Source of the DNA: a virus
Virus record (IMG/VR): IMGVR_UViG_3300033146_000946
Location: 83,062 to 147,061 of that record
Strand: one strand, 5' to 3'
DNA: 64,000 nt
The notes beneath the pieces were generated by a model, which saw only the letters and a list, made by a program, of their open reading frames with translations, was not told the DNA's origin and searched no databases. Both the position numbers and the translations under genes were made by a program. Below, piece by piece: positions 41,013 through 49,498 of this stretch (position 1 is its first letter; every line of letters begins with the position of its first letter).

Positions 41013-42161
41013 TTAATCATCTAATACAGATAAATCCAAATCATCATTATTGTCATCTTTAATATCATCAATTTCTTTATTAGCTAATTCTAAAAATTTT
41101 GGTTCTAATAAAGTTTCTAAATAATTAATAGCTTCATTAGGTAATCCTCTATTTTCACTTTCAATCATTTCTTTTAAACCCCGAGCTTTATATTCTATAT
41201 CATTTCCATCAGTATCTTTATAAATCACAGTTTTACCATCATGTAAACCTAAATCTTTAGCTATAGCTATAATATTAAATCTTTTATCAAATTTACCTTT
41301 ATAAAAATAACCTTTTAAAGTTAATCCTTTATATCTATTAGCACCTTTAATTTTATCGATTTTATATGTAACTACATAACTATGAGGTGGAAGTTTTGGA
41401 ACAGAATATGGCCATTGTGTTGCTGATTCTGATTTAGTCATTTTTACAATTAAATTACAATAATGTTTAATAGCATTACCACCAGTCATACCATCAAATG
41501 GCATACCGCCACCAATACCAGCTGTTCTAATTTGTGATACAAGCATAATAGATAAACCTGTATTTAAAGAAGTATACATTCTAAAAAATTGTGAATATAA
41601 TCTTGGAATAAGAGCCATTGTATTATCTGATACAGATTTAGTATCTTTACCTTTATATAATTCACCTTCAGGAGCTAAAGCTTGTAATGTATCAATAGTT
41701 AGAATATCAACAGGAACTTCCCCAGTCGCAGCTTTATTACACATATCTAATGATTGTTCTACAGTTTCAAATTCAGCAACTTGAATCTGATCAAATTTTA
41801 CACCAGCTTGATCCCAATAATTTCTATCCATAGTTTTTTCTTGATTCATATATAAATGAAAAGCGTCATATTCTTTTTGAGTATATGCAACCATATCTCT
41901 AATAAAAGTTGATTTACCAACTCCAGGACCACCATAGATAACATTTACTAAACCTTGAAAATTACCACCTGTTAATATATCATATGCTATATTACCAGTT
42001 TTATATTGTTCGATAATTCCAATATCTTCGTTTTCTGATAAAATACCAATTTTAACATTTGGATTATCTTCTAATTTATATTTTTTAATAAATGATTTAT
42101 TTGAACTTTTTATCTTTCTTTTCTTTTCAGCATTAGAAAGATTATTTTTTCTTAAAGACAT
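41013..42161 (-). CDS. uvsX: RecA/UvsX-like recombinase
   Basis: 382 residues from ATG 42161 (GAGGAG upstream). Walker A GGPGVGKST near 75, FHLYMNQEKTM, Walker B LTIDTLQAL near 137, and LVSQIRTAGIGGG then MTGGNAIKHYCN loop regions. The C-terminus is acidic (KDDNNDDLDLSVLDD), a RecA/UvsX habit. It forms the presynaptic filament for recombination-dependent replication. Overlaps a nuclease-like gene. Confidence 0.88.
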   Translation of the reverse strand: MSLRKNNLSNAEKKRKIKSSNKSFIKKYKLEDNPNVKIGILSENEDIGIIEQYKTGNIAYDILTGGNFQGLVNVIYGGPGVGKSTFIRDMVAYTQKEYDAFHLYMNQEKTMDRNYWDQAGVKFDQIQVAEFETVEQSLDMCNKAATGEVPVDILTIDTLQALAPEGELYKGKDTKSVSDNTMALIPRLYSQFFRMYTSLNTGLSIMLVSQIRTAGIGGGMPFDGMTGGNAIKHYCNLIVKMTKSESATQWPYSVPKLPPHSYVVTYKIDKIKGANRYKGLTLKGYFYKGKFDKRFNIIAIAKDLGLHDGKTVIYKDTDGNDIEYKARGLKEMIESENRGLPNEAINYLETLLEPKFLELANKEIDDIKDDNNDDLDLSVLDD

Positions 42162-42678
42162 TATTATTCTCCTCAAAAAGATTATATTGACGATTATTTA
42201 TTTCTTCTAATTCTTTATTTAAAGATTCTTCTAATTCTTTAAATTTTTCATTATATTTTGATTTAATTGCATCTATAATTTTTATAGATCGTTTTATTAA
42301 TTTTTTATATTCGTATCGTTCTGTTTTAGATTTACATGATGATATATTTGATTCTACAAAACGCATCAATGACATACCTACGATAATATGAAGTACATCT
42401 TTAAATATAATACTATCTGGAATAGATAATAATTTTATTCCTTTATTTTCTGTTATAAATAAAGGAATCTTTTTTTGTAAATTAGCAGCATCAATTAATC
42501 TATCAATATCTTTACGCAATATAGAAATATTTTTAGTTTCTGAAAATTTACATTGTGTTATAGTAGATAAACCAATTACATCTTCTTCACCTTTTCCATT
42601 ACCTGAACCAGGAACAGTTTCAGCTTTATCTAATAACAATAATTCTGTCATTAGATCTTCAAGATTTTGCCATGACAT
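42142..42678 (-). CDS. PD-(D/E)XK nuclease-like recombination protein
   Basis: 178 residues. GSGNGKGEEDVIGLSTITQCKFSETKN has the order G-x-D...Q-x-K of phage resolvase-like PD-(D/E)XK proteins, followed by IDAANLQKKIPLFI, which is their typical next strand. A long helix (about 110-165) follows. Coding next to recA fits resolution or end processing. Catalysis not certain. Confidence 0.55.
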   Translation of the reverse strand: MSWQNLEDLMTELLLLDKAETVPGSGNGKGEEDVIGLSTITQCKFSETKNISILRKDIDRLIDAANLQKKIPLFITENKGIKLLSIPDSIIFKDVLHIIVGMSLMRFVESNISSCKSKTERYEYKKLIKRSIKIIDAIKSKYNEKFKELEESLNKELEEINNRQYNLFEENNNVFKKK

Positions 42679-42681
42679 AAT

Positions 42682-42984
42682 TTATCCTTTAACTAAATAT
42701 TTATATATTCCAAAATATTTACATAGTGTATAACCTGATTTAGCTAATTCATTTTTACTATCTTTTTTAAATGTATCTCTAAATTCAATTGCTATTTCTT
42801 TTATTTTATCAATATCTTCTTCATGCATTAATTCGATAACTTTTTTATTTAAAAAATCTCTACCAGTTGTTAAAGCATCATCAAAATTACATTCATTTTC
42901 AATTTGTAAAACTCGTACTAATTGAATTAATTGTGAATCTATAGCATTTGCTACATGACCAGAATTAATCGTAATATTGTCCAT
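42682..42984 (-). CDS. small helical protein, unknown
   Basis: 100 residues from ATG 42984 (GAGGAAT upstream). Helical; resembles no family I know. Overlaps the previous gene by 20 nt. Confidence 0.55.
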   Translation of the reverse strand: MDNITINSGHVANAIDSQLIQLVRVLQIENECNFDDALTTGRDFLNKKVIELMHEEDIDKIKEIAIEFRDTFKKDSKNELAKSGYTLCKYFGIYKYLVKG

Positions 42985-43237
42985 AAAATTCCTCATTTTC
43001 ATTTGGAGATAAAATAGTAGATATAGTATTAACTGTGGATTCTAATTCTGCCATTATATCTTGAATTTCTGATTTATTAGAATCATCTAATAATGTTATT
43101 TCTAATTGCAAAAATCCTAATGATTTAATTACATAATTTTTTAATTCTGTTATTCTTTCATCAGTACAATTATCATTATATTCTAATTTTACTGTATGTT
43201 TCATTTCAGAATTAGTTAATGATATTATTTGTTTCAT
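42965..43237 (-). CDS. small unknown protein
   Basis: 90 residues with alternating strands and helices (QLEITLLDDSNKSEIQDIM) and an acidic end. Lies upstream of the recombination genes in the same operon. No motif recognised. Confidence 0.55.
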   Translation of the reverse strand: MKQIISLTNSEMKHTVKLEYNDNCTDERITELKNYVIKSLGFLQLEITLLDDSNKSEIQDIMAELESTVNTISTILSPNENEEFYGQYYD

Positions 43238-43245
43238 ACTAACCT

Positions 43246-43839
43246 CTAGAATTCAATATCGTTAGAATCTATATCTACTGTTTTCTTTTTAGATTTTTTT
43301 AATAATTCTTTTGATTTTTTAATAGGTTCAATTGCTGTTGGAGTAATAACAGATAAATCTGATTTTTTAATCAAATCTTTTTTCTTATATTTTAAATATT
43401 CTTGATAACCTTGATATATTAATGATGATGTATCTGGATTAGATTCCAAATAAGTTTTTGCTCTATCATAATATTCTTCATCAGCTAAACCAAGTAAATA
43501 TTTAATTTTAAAATTTTCTTCTAATTCTTCTTTAGCATCTTCAAATGATACATCAATAATATCATTAACAATAAGTGTATCAGCGATCATATTTACAGCA
43601 GATAACTTAATTGTATCTTTAAATAATTTATTTAATTTGGTTGATGTTAAATTATCATCTTCCATAATTTGCTCAATATCTTCAGTAATATCGATATTTT
43701 TAATATGTTCATTAGCAATATTAATAAAAATTGGTGAGTTTATAATATTGTTAATATATACTTTATATAAAGAAGTATTTTTAAGTTCTTTAAATTTTTT
43801 AACATCATTTACTGAAATAGAATATTGTTTATTATTCAT
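43246..43839 (-). CDS. unknown charged helical protein
   Basis: 197 residues from ATG 43839 (GGAGAAA upstream). Helical, acidic in the middle and Lys-rich at the C-terminus (KKSKELLKKSKKKTVDID). A DNA- or protein-bridging role is possible. An upstream extension to 43941 overlaps the previous gene and is unlikely. Confidence 0.55.
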   Translation of the reverse strand: MNNKQYSISVNDVKKFKELKNTSLYKVYINNIINSPIFINIANEHIKNIDITEDIEQIMEDDNLTSTKLNKLFKDTIKLSAVNMIADTLIVNDIIDVSFEDAKEELEENFKIKYLLGLADEEYYDRAKTYLESNPDTSSLIYQGYQEYLKYKKKDLIKKSDLSVITPTAIEPIKKSKELLKKSKKKTVDIDSNDIEF

Positions 43840-44221
43840 TATTTTCTCCATTTGATTTTTGTTTGTTTTTCCATTTTGTATGAGAATCTTCTTGTTGTTG
43901 TCTATGTTCATGCAACATTTTAGAATATTTACTGATTTCATTTTTATTTAGTTCAGTATAATAAATTCTCATAACATATAATTTATCACCAGATAAATCT
44001 AATACATCTGTATCTTTAAAATTAAAAGCGGTTATATAACCTCTTTCATTTTTTCTATCAACAACAACTGTTGTTTCTTCACATTCACCATTAGCGGCTA
44101 ATTGTAATAATTCATCTACTGATGAACATTCAAAAAATAATGTTGATCTTTCGCCAAGATGTTCTTTTGCCATTACTTGTAATGGCTTTGGTAAATTACC
44201 TTTATTTGTGATTTCTTGCAT
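43832..44221 (-). CDS. unknown protein
   Basis: 129 residues. The first 95 residues look like an alpha/beta domain (FFECSSVDELLQLA, TTVVVDRKNERGYITAF, KLYVMRIYYTELN); the rest is a charged Gln/Lys helix. Coupled by 1-nt overlap to the MNLR gene before it. Confidence 0.55.
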   Translation of the reverse strand: MQEITNKGNLPKPLQVMAKEHLGERSTLFFECSSVDELLQLAANGECEETTVVVDRKNERGYITAFNFKDTDVLDLSGDKLYVMRIYYTELNKNEISKYSKMLHEHRQQQEDSHTKWKNKQKSNGENNE

Positions 44222-44472
44222 TATTTCTCCTGATATATTATTAGATAACTATAATTGTGATATGTATAATTTTGTAAAGGTTCATTACCTGAATAATCAT
44301 AACCATAATTAATATTATCTAATTGTTGTATTATATCTAATATAATTAATGTATTTTGATAATTGTTAATAAAATTTTTAATATCATCAATACTATAAAA
44401 TATATCAGATAATATAGGTTTATCTAAATTTTGAGCTGTTAGTTTTGGTAATGGAACTCGTCTTAAATTCAT
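44221..44472 (-). CDS. 83-residue MNLR-type protein
   Basis: Opens MNLRRVPLPKLTAQNL; the rest is helical with a Tyr/Asn-rich end. Its ATG overlaps the stop of the ATPase-like gene by 4 nt. Another member of the shared-N-terminus set, separate from the main cluster. Confidence 0.55.
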   Translation of the reverse strand: MNLRRVPLPKLTAQNLDKPILSDIFYSIDDIKNFINNYQNTLIILDIIQQLDNINYGYDYSGNEPLQNYTYHNYSYLIIYQEK

Positions 44473-45071
44473 GTAATAAATCCTTGTTTTCTATCAAAAT
44501 TTAATATGCTCCTATATTGATATTTATTACCTATTCTATATTTATCATATATATCAATATATTTTCTATTTAAAAATTTATTTGGTTCATTTACTTTACG
44601 AATCCATATCGAACAATCAAATAATAATCCATTAAATTGTTTATTCCATTCTTCTACAGTAGAATATGGTTTTGAATTATTTGGATTAATTCTTAATTGT
44701 GAAGTACATATAAGCTTTATATTATAATTACTTAATAATTTAATTAAATTATATAACTTATCCTTATTAAGAATATCTGCAGTATCTATAAATATATAAT
44801 CAAATATTGATAAATTTCTATTTATATTAGAAATATAATTCATAAAATCTTCATAAGATCCTTGAAAAATAAATACAAAATTATATATACCAAAATAATA
44901 TTTTTTTAAATATTCTCTGTTTAATTGATTACCAGTATCAAATAATAAAATTAATTTACTATTAATAGCTAATTCATTACATATATAATATAATAAATTT
45001 GTTGAACCTTCACCAGGTGCAGATGTTATTATTGTATTTTTATTTTCTATTGATGATATAAAATTAGACAT
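44469..45071 (-). CDS. RecA/DnaB-like ATPase with degenerate Walker A
   Basis: 200 residues. TIITSAPGEGSTNLLYYI replaces the Walker A lysine with Ser/Thr; LILLFDTGNQ and FDYIFIDTADIL (Walker B-like) and ICTSQLRINPNNSKPYST follow the DnaB/RecA core order. It looks like a P-loop paralogue that lost ATP hydrolysis, perhaps a regulator or a loader. Preceded by a structured non-coding region. Confidence 0.5.
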   Translation of the reverse strand: MSNFISSIENKNTIITSAPGEGSTNLLYYICNELAINSKLILLFDTGNQLNREYLKKYYFGIYNFVFIFQGSYEDFMNYISNINRNLSIFDYIFIDTADILNKDKLYNLIKLLSNYNIKLICTSQLRINPNNSKPYSTVEEWNKQFNGLLFDCSIWIRKVNEPNKFLNRKYIDIYDKYRIGNKYQYRSILNFDRKQGFIT

Positions 45072-45091
45072 AAATATTCCTTATAAATATA

Positions 45092-45214
45092 GAACAGGGT
45101 TATAGGAGACCCCTGTGAACTCCCCAGCTTACGATCTGGTCACTACATTTATTATAGAAGTGTATACCCTTCTTATAACAGGGAAGAATGAAGTTACGAT
45201 CTACTCGTCAGTAG
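45092..45214 (-). ncRNA. structured RNA element with pseudoknot upstream of ATPase-like gene
   Basis: On the minus strand: hairpin CTACT-GACG-AGTAG; GTGA-CCAG stem closed by CTGG and TCAC; ACAGGG hairpin with CCCTGT; the bulge GGAG can pair with CTCC in the loop of that hairpin. The 9-nt AGATCGTAA occurs twice. It lies 20 nt upstream of the next ATG, so a leader or small RNA is likely. No known class recognised. Confidence 0.4.
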
Positions 45215-45221
45215 CTAATTT

Positions 45222-45264
45222 AAAAAAAACCTTATGATTTGAGCTATTAAGAAGCTTATAAGGT
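45222..45264 (-). terminator. terminator after the DUF2997 gene
   Basis: Minus strand: ACCTTAT, an AGC-TCT inner stem, ATAAGGT, then a run of eight T. It ends the Ycf46/Ycf35 operon. Confidence 0.8.
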
Positions 45265-45277
45265 GTTCTATAAAATA

Positions 45278-45349
45278 ATCTACAAAAGGTTGCCATCCTT
45301 CTAAGGACTGAACTCAGTAATGGCTAATTACCTTATCAGTCTTATAGAT
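45278..45349 (-). ncRNA. structured 3' element before terminator
   Basis: Minus strand: ATCTA with TAGAT encloses AAGGT with ACCTT and GCCAT with ATGGC, with an inner TCCTT/AAGGA hairpin; GACTGA and TCAGTC offer an alternative crossing pairing. A switch between two folds next to a terminator is possible. Could also be a stabilising 3' end. Confidence 0.4.
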
Positions 45350-45359
45350 TTATATTTAT

Positions 45360-45560
45360 TTAACCAAGCTCATTATAAACTGGATCGGGATTCTCATAAA
45401 GATATCTTTCAGCAGTATCTTCTGTATGTTCAACAGTTCCAAGTGCCATTTCGATATCTTTAATGATATCACAACCTTCACCAATAAATCCACTTGTTTC
45501 AAAAGACATTACACCTGAACCATCTTTTTTAATTTTGATTTTTACTACTTCTTCTGCCAT
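45360..45560 (-). CDS. DUF2997 family protein
   Basis: 66 residues with the family layout KIKIKKDGSGVMSFETSGFIGEGC, then a C-terminal ALGTVEHTED...NPDPVYNELG. DUF2997 genes commonly sit beside Ycf35 (DUF1257) and Ycf46-type AAA ATPases, as here. Biochemical role unknown. Confidence 0.7.
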   Translation of the reverse strand: MAEEVVKIKIKKDGSGVMSFETSGFIGEGCDIIKDIEMALGTVEHTEDTAERYLYENPDPVYNELG

Positions 45561-45699
45561 TTTGACTTTCTCCTATTTTATTTTCAAAAATAAATTTTGT
45601 AATTTGTATTTGTTGAATTCTAATAATAATAATTAAATATGTATTAAATATTATTAATCCTAATATTAGAGCTAATAATATTATTATATACATATACAT
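45529..45699 (-). CDS. small single-span membrane protein
   Basis: 56 residues from ATG 45699, just after the DUF1257 stop; an upstream extension to 45747 lies inside that gene. Residues 3-28 are a hydrophobic helix (YIIILLALILGLIIFNTYLI) followed by a basic, polar tail. It overlaps the DUF2997 start. Function unknown; may anchor the trio at the membrane. Confidence 0.5.
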   Translation of the reverse strand: MYMYIIILLALILGLIIFNTYLIIIIRIQQIQITKFIFENKIGESQNGRRSSKNQN

Positions 45700-45700
45700 T

Positions 45701-46114
45701 TTAAGACCATCTTGTAAATGTATATTCAACTTCACCAGATGTATCATTAACTTCAGGATTCATTGTAAATCCTAGAGCCATGAGTCTATCATTAACTTCT
45801 TCTTTTTTAGCTTCTACTGTAAGAGTATTAGTAAGTTCTTGTGCACTAAGTCCACGAGCAAAATAATAATCTCCTGTACAAGTATATGTACCATCTTCTT
45901 GTTCTTGAATACCAATTTCGTCATTAGTATTATGACCATTAGGAAGTTCAGTAATTAAAATATCAACAGCACTTTTAGTAGATCCATAATATCCACGAGT
46001 TGTGAGTTTTTTACCTTCTTCTGCAACTTGAAATTTATATCCAAGATTTTTCAATGCTTTAATAATATATTCTTTATTATTAAGTTTTGTTTTAACGTCA
46101 GTTTTGTGGCTCAT
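45701..46114 (-). CDS. DUF1257 (Ycf35-like) protein
   Basis: 137 residues. SHKTDVKTKLNNKEYIIKALKNLGY and TRGYYGSTKSAVDILI near 40, then DGTYTCTGDYYFA and a C-terminal LGFTMNPEVNDTSGEVEYTF match the Ycf35/DUF1257 family known from plastids, cyanobacteria and phages. Function unknown. It is 15 nt downstream of a Ycf46-type ATPase. Confidence 0.75.
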   Translation of the reverse strand: MSHKTDVKTKLNNKEYIIKALKNLGYKFQVAEEGKKLTTRGYYGSTKSAVDILITELPNGHNTNDEIGIQEQEDGTYTCTGDYYFARGLSAQELTNTLTVEAKKEEVNDRLMALGFTMNPEVNDTSGEVEYTFTRWS

Positions 46115-46129
46115 ACCATTCTCCTTCTA

Positions 46130-47869
46130 TTAATCGAAATCTACTTCGAGATTTTTTAAATTAATTTTTTTAGATTTATTTTTTCTTTTAGTTTTTACTT
46201 CAATTGGTTTTTTAGATACATTAACAGCATTATCTTTTGCCCATTTACGCATATTTTGAATATGTTTATCACCAACTTTTACAATTGGTACAACATCTTT
46301 CAATCTTTCAGCAATTGCTTTTGTTGTTATATCAGATTTTGAATTAATCTTTACAATTTTTTTAGATTTACCATTTAATTGTTTAGCAAGATTATATTGA
46401 ATTGCTTCTTTAATAGCATGTTCAATTTCAGCACCTGTATAATCATATATACCACCATTTGAATCAGTATGTCTAATTTCAGCTAGTTCATCTAGATCAA
46501 ACTTTTCAGAATTTCTTCCACGTTTTTCTAAATGAATTTTAAAAATTTCTTTTCTTTCTTCTTTAGAAGGAATATCTGAGAAAAATATATTATCAAATCT
46601 ACCCTTTCTAAGAAGCTCAGGGTGGCTATTTCTAATAGCAGTGATATCATTAGCTGTCGCAATGATAAATACGCCAGGATGAGGCTCCTGCATCCATGTA
46701 AGAAGCGTTCCAATAACACGTTTTGTTGTACCACCATCTGTTTTATCAGAACTACCAGCACCAGCCAAAGATTTATCAAGCTCATCAATAATAACAATAC
46801 CACCAGCTGCTTCTGCTTGTGCTAATGCAAGTCTCATTCTTTTTTCAGATTCACCAACAAGACCAGCAAATACTTTACCTGTATCAAATTTAATTACAGA
46901 CATACCTGATTCTTTAGCCGCTGCTTTAGCAATTGCTGTTTTACCTGAACCTTGAACTCCAAGTAGCATACAACCTTTTGGATGTTCAGCTTTAAAATCA
47001 TTAGCAATTTCAGGATTATCCATAATAGCTTTTTGAACTGTAAACCATTCTTTAAAGTTTTCAAAACCACCTACAGTGTTCAATCCACCTTCACATGGCC
47101 AAAATTCAAGAATATCATTTTTATTAATAATATTTTTCTTTTCTTGAATGATAACATCTTCATCCAAACGTTTCTTTGTTTGTAGAGAATAATTACAAGC
47201 GTTAAAGATTTCATCTTCTGTCAAACCCATACAAGCATTTGCAATTTTATTTAGATCAAAATCAGTATCGATTTTATCTTCATCATTCACAGTTTCTTTA
47301 TTATGAAGTTTCATTAAAGCTGCAATATTTTTAGTAATAATATCATCTTTAATTTCTTCTCGAGTTGGAAGACCAAGTTCAATATATGCTGAATCTTTTT
47401 CAAGTTCAGTTGGTACTTTTAATGCTGGTCCAGAAATAAGTATAGGTGAACCTGCAGTAGCAGCTAAATATACAATATCTCTAATTTTTCTAATAACCAT
47501 AGGATTATTAAAAAACTTATCAGCATCTCTTAAAATATATATATTTCTTTTAAAATCTTCAAAATCATCAGTTAGTTTTGTTTGACAATCATGTTCAATT
47601 ATATCTAATGCTGTAAGAATATTACCGACAGATGATGCACCTTTAACTGTTTTTCTAGCTGAATCAGAATTATAATTATGTGGAGTAACATCTTTATCAT
47701 TATCAGATAATTGATGTAATCCTTGTGTTGCTGACCAGAATTCTACTTTATCATCTTTAAAATTCTTTTTAAGTTCACGGATAAGTTTTGTTTCTTCAAA
47801 AGTATTAACAAATACTAATCCACTATTTGATTCTATTCTATCAAATAGTTCTTGGTAACTGATATGCAT
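46130..47869 (-). CDS. AAA+ ATPase (Ycf46-like)
   Basis: 579 residues. The N-terminal 250 residues form a non-catalytic region typical of Ycf46; then Walker A LGVQGSGKTA near 307, Walker B IVIIDELDKS near 360, sensor GVFIIATANDITAIRNSHPELLRKGRFD with arginine finger, and a Lys-rich C-terminus. Ycf46 in chloroplasts and cyanobacteria is of uncertain function. In this operon it is followed by DUF1257, a membrane protein and DUF2997. Confidence 0.85.
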   Translation of the reverse strand: MHISYQELFDRIESNSGLVFVNTFEETKLIRELKKNFKDDKVEFWSATQGLHQLSDNDKDVTPHNYNSDSARKTVKGASSVGNILTALDIIEHDCQTKLTDDFEDFKRNIYILRDADKFFNNPMVIRKIRDIVYLAATAGSPILISGPALKVPTELEKDSAYIELGLPTREEIKDDIITKNIAALMKLHNKETVNDEDKIDTDFDLNKIANACMGLTEDEIFNACNYSLQTKKRLDEDVIIQEKKNIINKNDILEFWPCEGGLNTVGGFENFKEWFTVQKAIMDNPEIANDFKAEHPKGCMLLGVQGSGKTAIAKAAAKESGMSVIKFDTGKVFAGLVGESEKRMRLALAQAEAAGGIVIIDELDKSLAGAGSSDKTDGGTTKRVIGTLLTWMQEPHPGVFIIATANDITAIRNSHPELLRKGRFDNIFFSDIPSKEERKEIFKIHLEKRGRNSEKFDLDELAEIRHTDSNGGIYDYTGAEIEHAIKEAIQYNLAKQLNGKSKKIVKINSKSDITTKAIAERLKDVVPIVKVGDKHIQNMRKWAKDNAVNVSKKPIEVKTKRKNKSKKINLKNLEVDFD

Positions 47870-47885
47870 TATATCACTCCATTCT

Positions 47886-48749
47886 TTAAGTTATTGATGT
47901 AATCAATTCATTTTTCATAATAGGTAATTTTACGTTTTTAAAATATCCATTTATAATTGGATTAAACATACCAACAGTAGCATATTCTCCTACTATTGGA
48001 CTTGGATTACAGATATACAAAATCTTTTTTACTTTTCCATTAATATCATATCTTGTATCACTAAAAGCAAAATCTCTATGATAATGTCCTGTTATATAAA
48101 CATCAGCATTAATCAAAGATTTTTTTTCTTTAAAATGATTTAATAATGTACTATCTGAAATAGTTGTAGAATTTGATAATCTATGGGTGATATATAATCT
48201 ATATGTCTTTGATAATTTTTTAGATTTATTAGTTAATTTTAAATTAACAAGACAATGAATACCACCATCTACTACACCTTTACCACCATATAATTGTTTA
48301 TTTAACCAAGTTCCACTTGCAATACGGCTTCGATATTCATGATTTCCTATCACACCGATTCTTCTTGCGTTCTTGGTATTTTTTCTATTACATGATTGCA
48401 TTGTATTATAATTTGATCCATATAAATCTTTATCTAAATCTTCATATAATTTTAATGCAGTAGTTAATTGTTCAGCTGGATCAGCTATTGATAATTCATT
48501 AGTTGAACCAGTACTAGTTTTTAATATATTTTCAATCATATCACCTGTATTAACTACAAACATATGATCTTTATATTTTTGTTGTTCTTTTAATAATATT
48601 TGTTTCATATCATTAATATTTAATGATTTATGACCAATATGTTCATCACCTCTGACTTGTAATATAACATAATCAGTTGTAATTGGCATTTCAATATTAT
48701 ATACAGGAATACTTTGATTTATAGTTTCTGAATGTTCCCATTGTGCCAT
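47886..48749 (-). CDS. calcineurin-like metallophosphoesterase
   Basis: 287 residues. Metal motifs: GDEHIGHK near 35 (D-x-H), NTGDMIEN near 63, GNHEYRS near 133 and ITGHYHRD near 215. This order is that of a dimetal phosphoesterase; DNA repair (SbcD/Mre11-type) and cyclic nucleotide hydrolysis are both possible. Its start overlaps the radical-SAM-like gene by 1 nt. Confidence 0.75.
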   Translation of the reverse strand: MAQWEHSETINQSIPVYNIEMPITTDYVILQVRGDEHIGHKSLNINDMKQILLKEQQKYKDHMFVVNTGDMIENILKTSTGSTNELSIADPAEQLTTALKLYEDLDKDLYGSNYNTMQSCNRKNTKNARRIGVIGNHEYRSRIASGTWLNKQLYGGKGVVDGGIHCLVNLKLTNKSKKLSKTYRLYITHRLSNSTTISDSTLLNHFKEKKSLINADVYITGHYHRDFAFSDTRYDINGKVKKILYICNPSPIVGEYATVGMFNPIINGYFKNVKLPIMKNELITSIT

Positions 48750-49498
48750 TATTCCTCCTGATAAAATAATTTATGCCAAATACAATTAGGAGTAAATGGT
48801 ATATCAAACATTTCGTCAGGATTATTATAATTTATATCATGACTTTCATTAGAAAAAGGACAACGTCTGACTGTACCATCATATCTTAAATCAATGTAAT
48901 TTTCAGCATAAACACATTTATTATTTAATAAATAGTTTTCAAGACAACTATCTAAGGATATATTATATTTAACTTTATCACAAGAATTCCAAAATTTAAT
49001 TAATGTCCAAAGATCTTTTTGATTATCTTCTGCCCATTTATGATAAATAGGAAAATGAATATTTTTAAATTCATTTGTTTTAAGATTTTCAAAAACTTCA
49101 ATTGCTATATCAAAAGTTTCTTTATCTTTAATTAAAAAGAATTTTGTGTAATCGGTAAGTTCTTCATCTTTTAATTTATCTAATGAATAAACTGTAATAG
49201 ACACATCTTTTTTTATTACATCACCTGCAAAACTTAATAATGATGGATAAACATTTTCTGATATAGTTAAAAATTTAAATTCATCATCATGAATAAATCG
49301 TCCATATTCTAGTAATGTATTAATTACACTACATCCTGAATAATAAACTTTTTTATTATCAATTTTTTCAAGTAATATTTCAAATTCATCTGATGATAAT
49401 TGTTCATCTTTATGTTCACTATTTAAGAAATAACAAATATCTGCATGTTCACAAGGTGATGTACATTTTTCATAATGAACTGAAACTTGTTTAGTCAT
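48749..49498 (-). CDS. radical-SAM-like Fe-S protein
   Basis: 249 residues from ATG 49498; a GTG 5 codons upstream is less likely. CTSPCEHADICYF resembles the radical-SAM Cys cluster but spaced CX3CX5C rather than CX3CX2C. Further Cys residues are near the end (RYDGTVRRCPFSNES, NCIWHKLF), as in SPASM-type auxiliary clusters. Substrate unknown. Confidence 0.6.
   Translation of the reverse strand: MTKQVSVHYEKCTSPCEHADICYFLNSEHKDEQLSSDEFEILLEKIDNKKVYYSGCSVINTLLEYGRFIHDDEFKFLTISENVYPSLLSFAGDVIKKDVSITVYSLDKLKDEELTDYTKFFLIKDKETFDIAIEVFENLKTNEFKNIHFPIYHKWAEDNQKDLWTLIKFWNSCDKVKYNISLDSCLENYLLNNKCVYAENYIDLRYDGTVRRCPFSNESHDINYNNPDEMFDIPFTPNCIWHKLFYQEE

Noticed and set aside
45200-45215. Hammerhead ribozyme from CTGACGAG on the minus strand
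   Set aside because: The core needs CTGANGA followed by a stem and CGAAAC; here only GATCGTAAC follows and the cleavage-site strand is absent.
45072-45359. tRNA or tmRNA in the structured gap
   Set aside because: No T-loop GTTCRA, no acceptor stem ending in a discriminator with CCA-like 3' end, and no anticodon arm could be drawn.
47886-48749. SbcD/gp47 recombination nuclease as a firm call for this phosphoesterase
   Set aside because: The metal motifs fit, but no SbcC/gp46 partner is in the window and domain length is short, so only the superfamily is stated.
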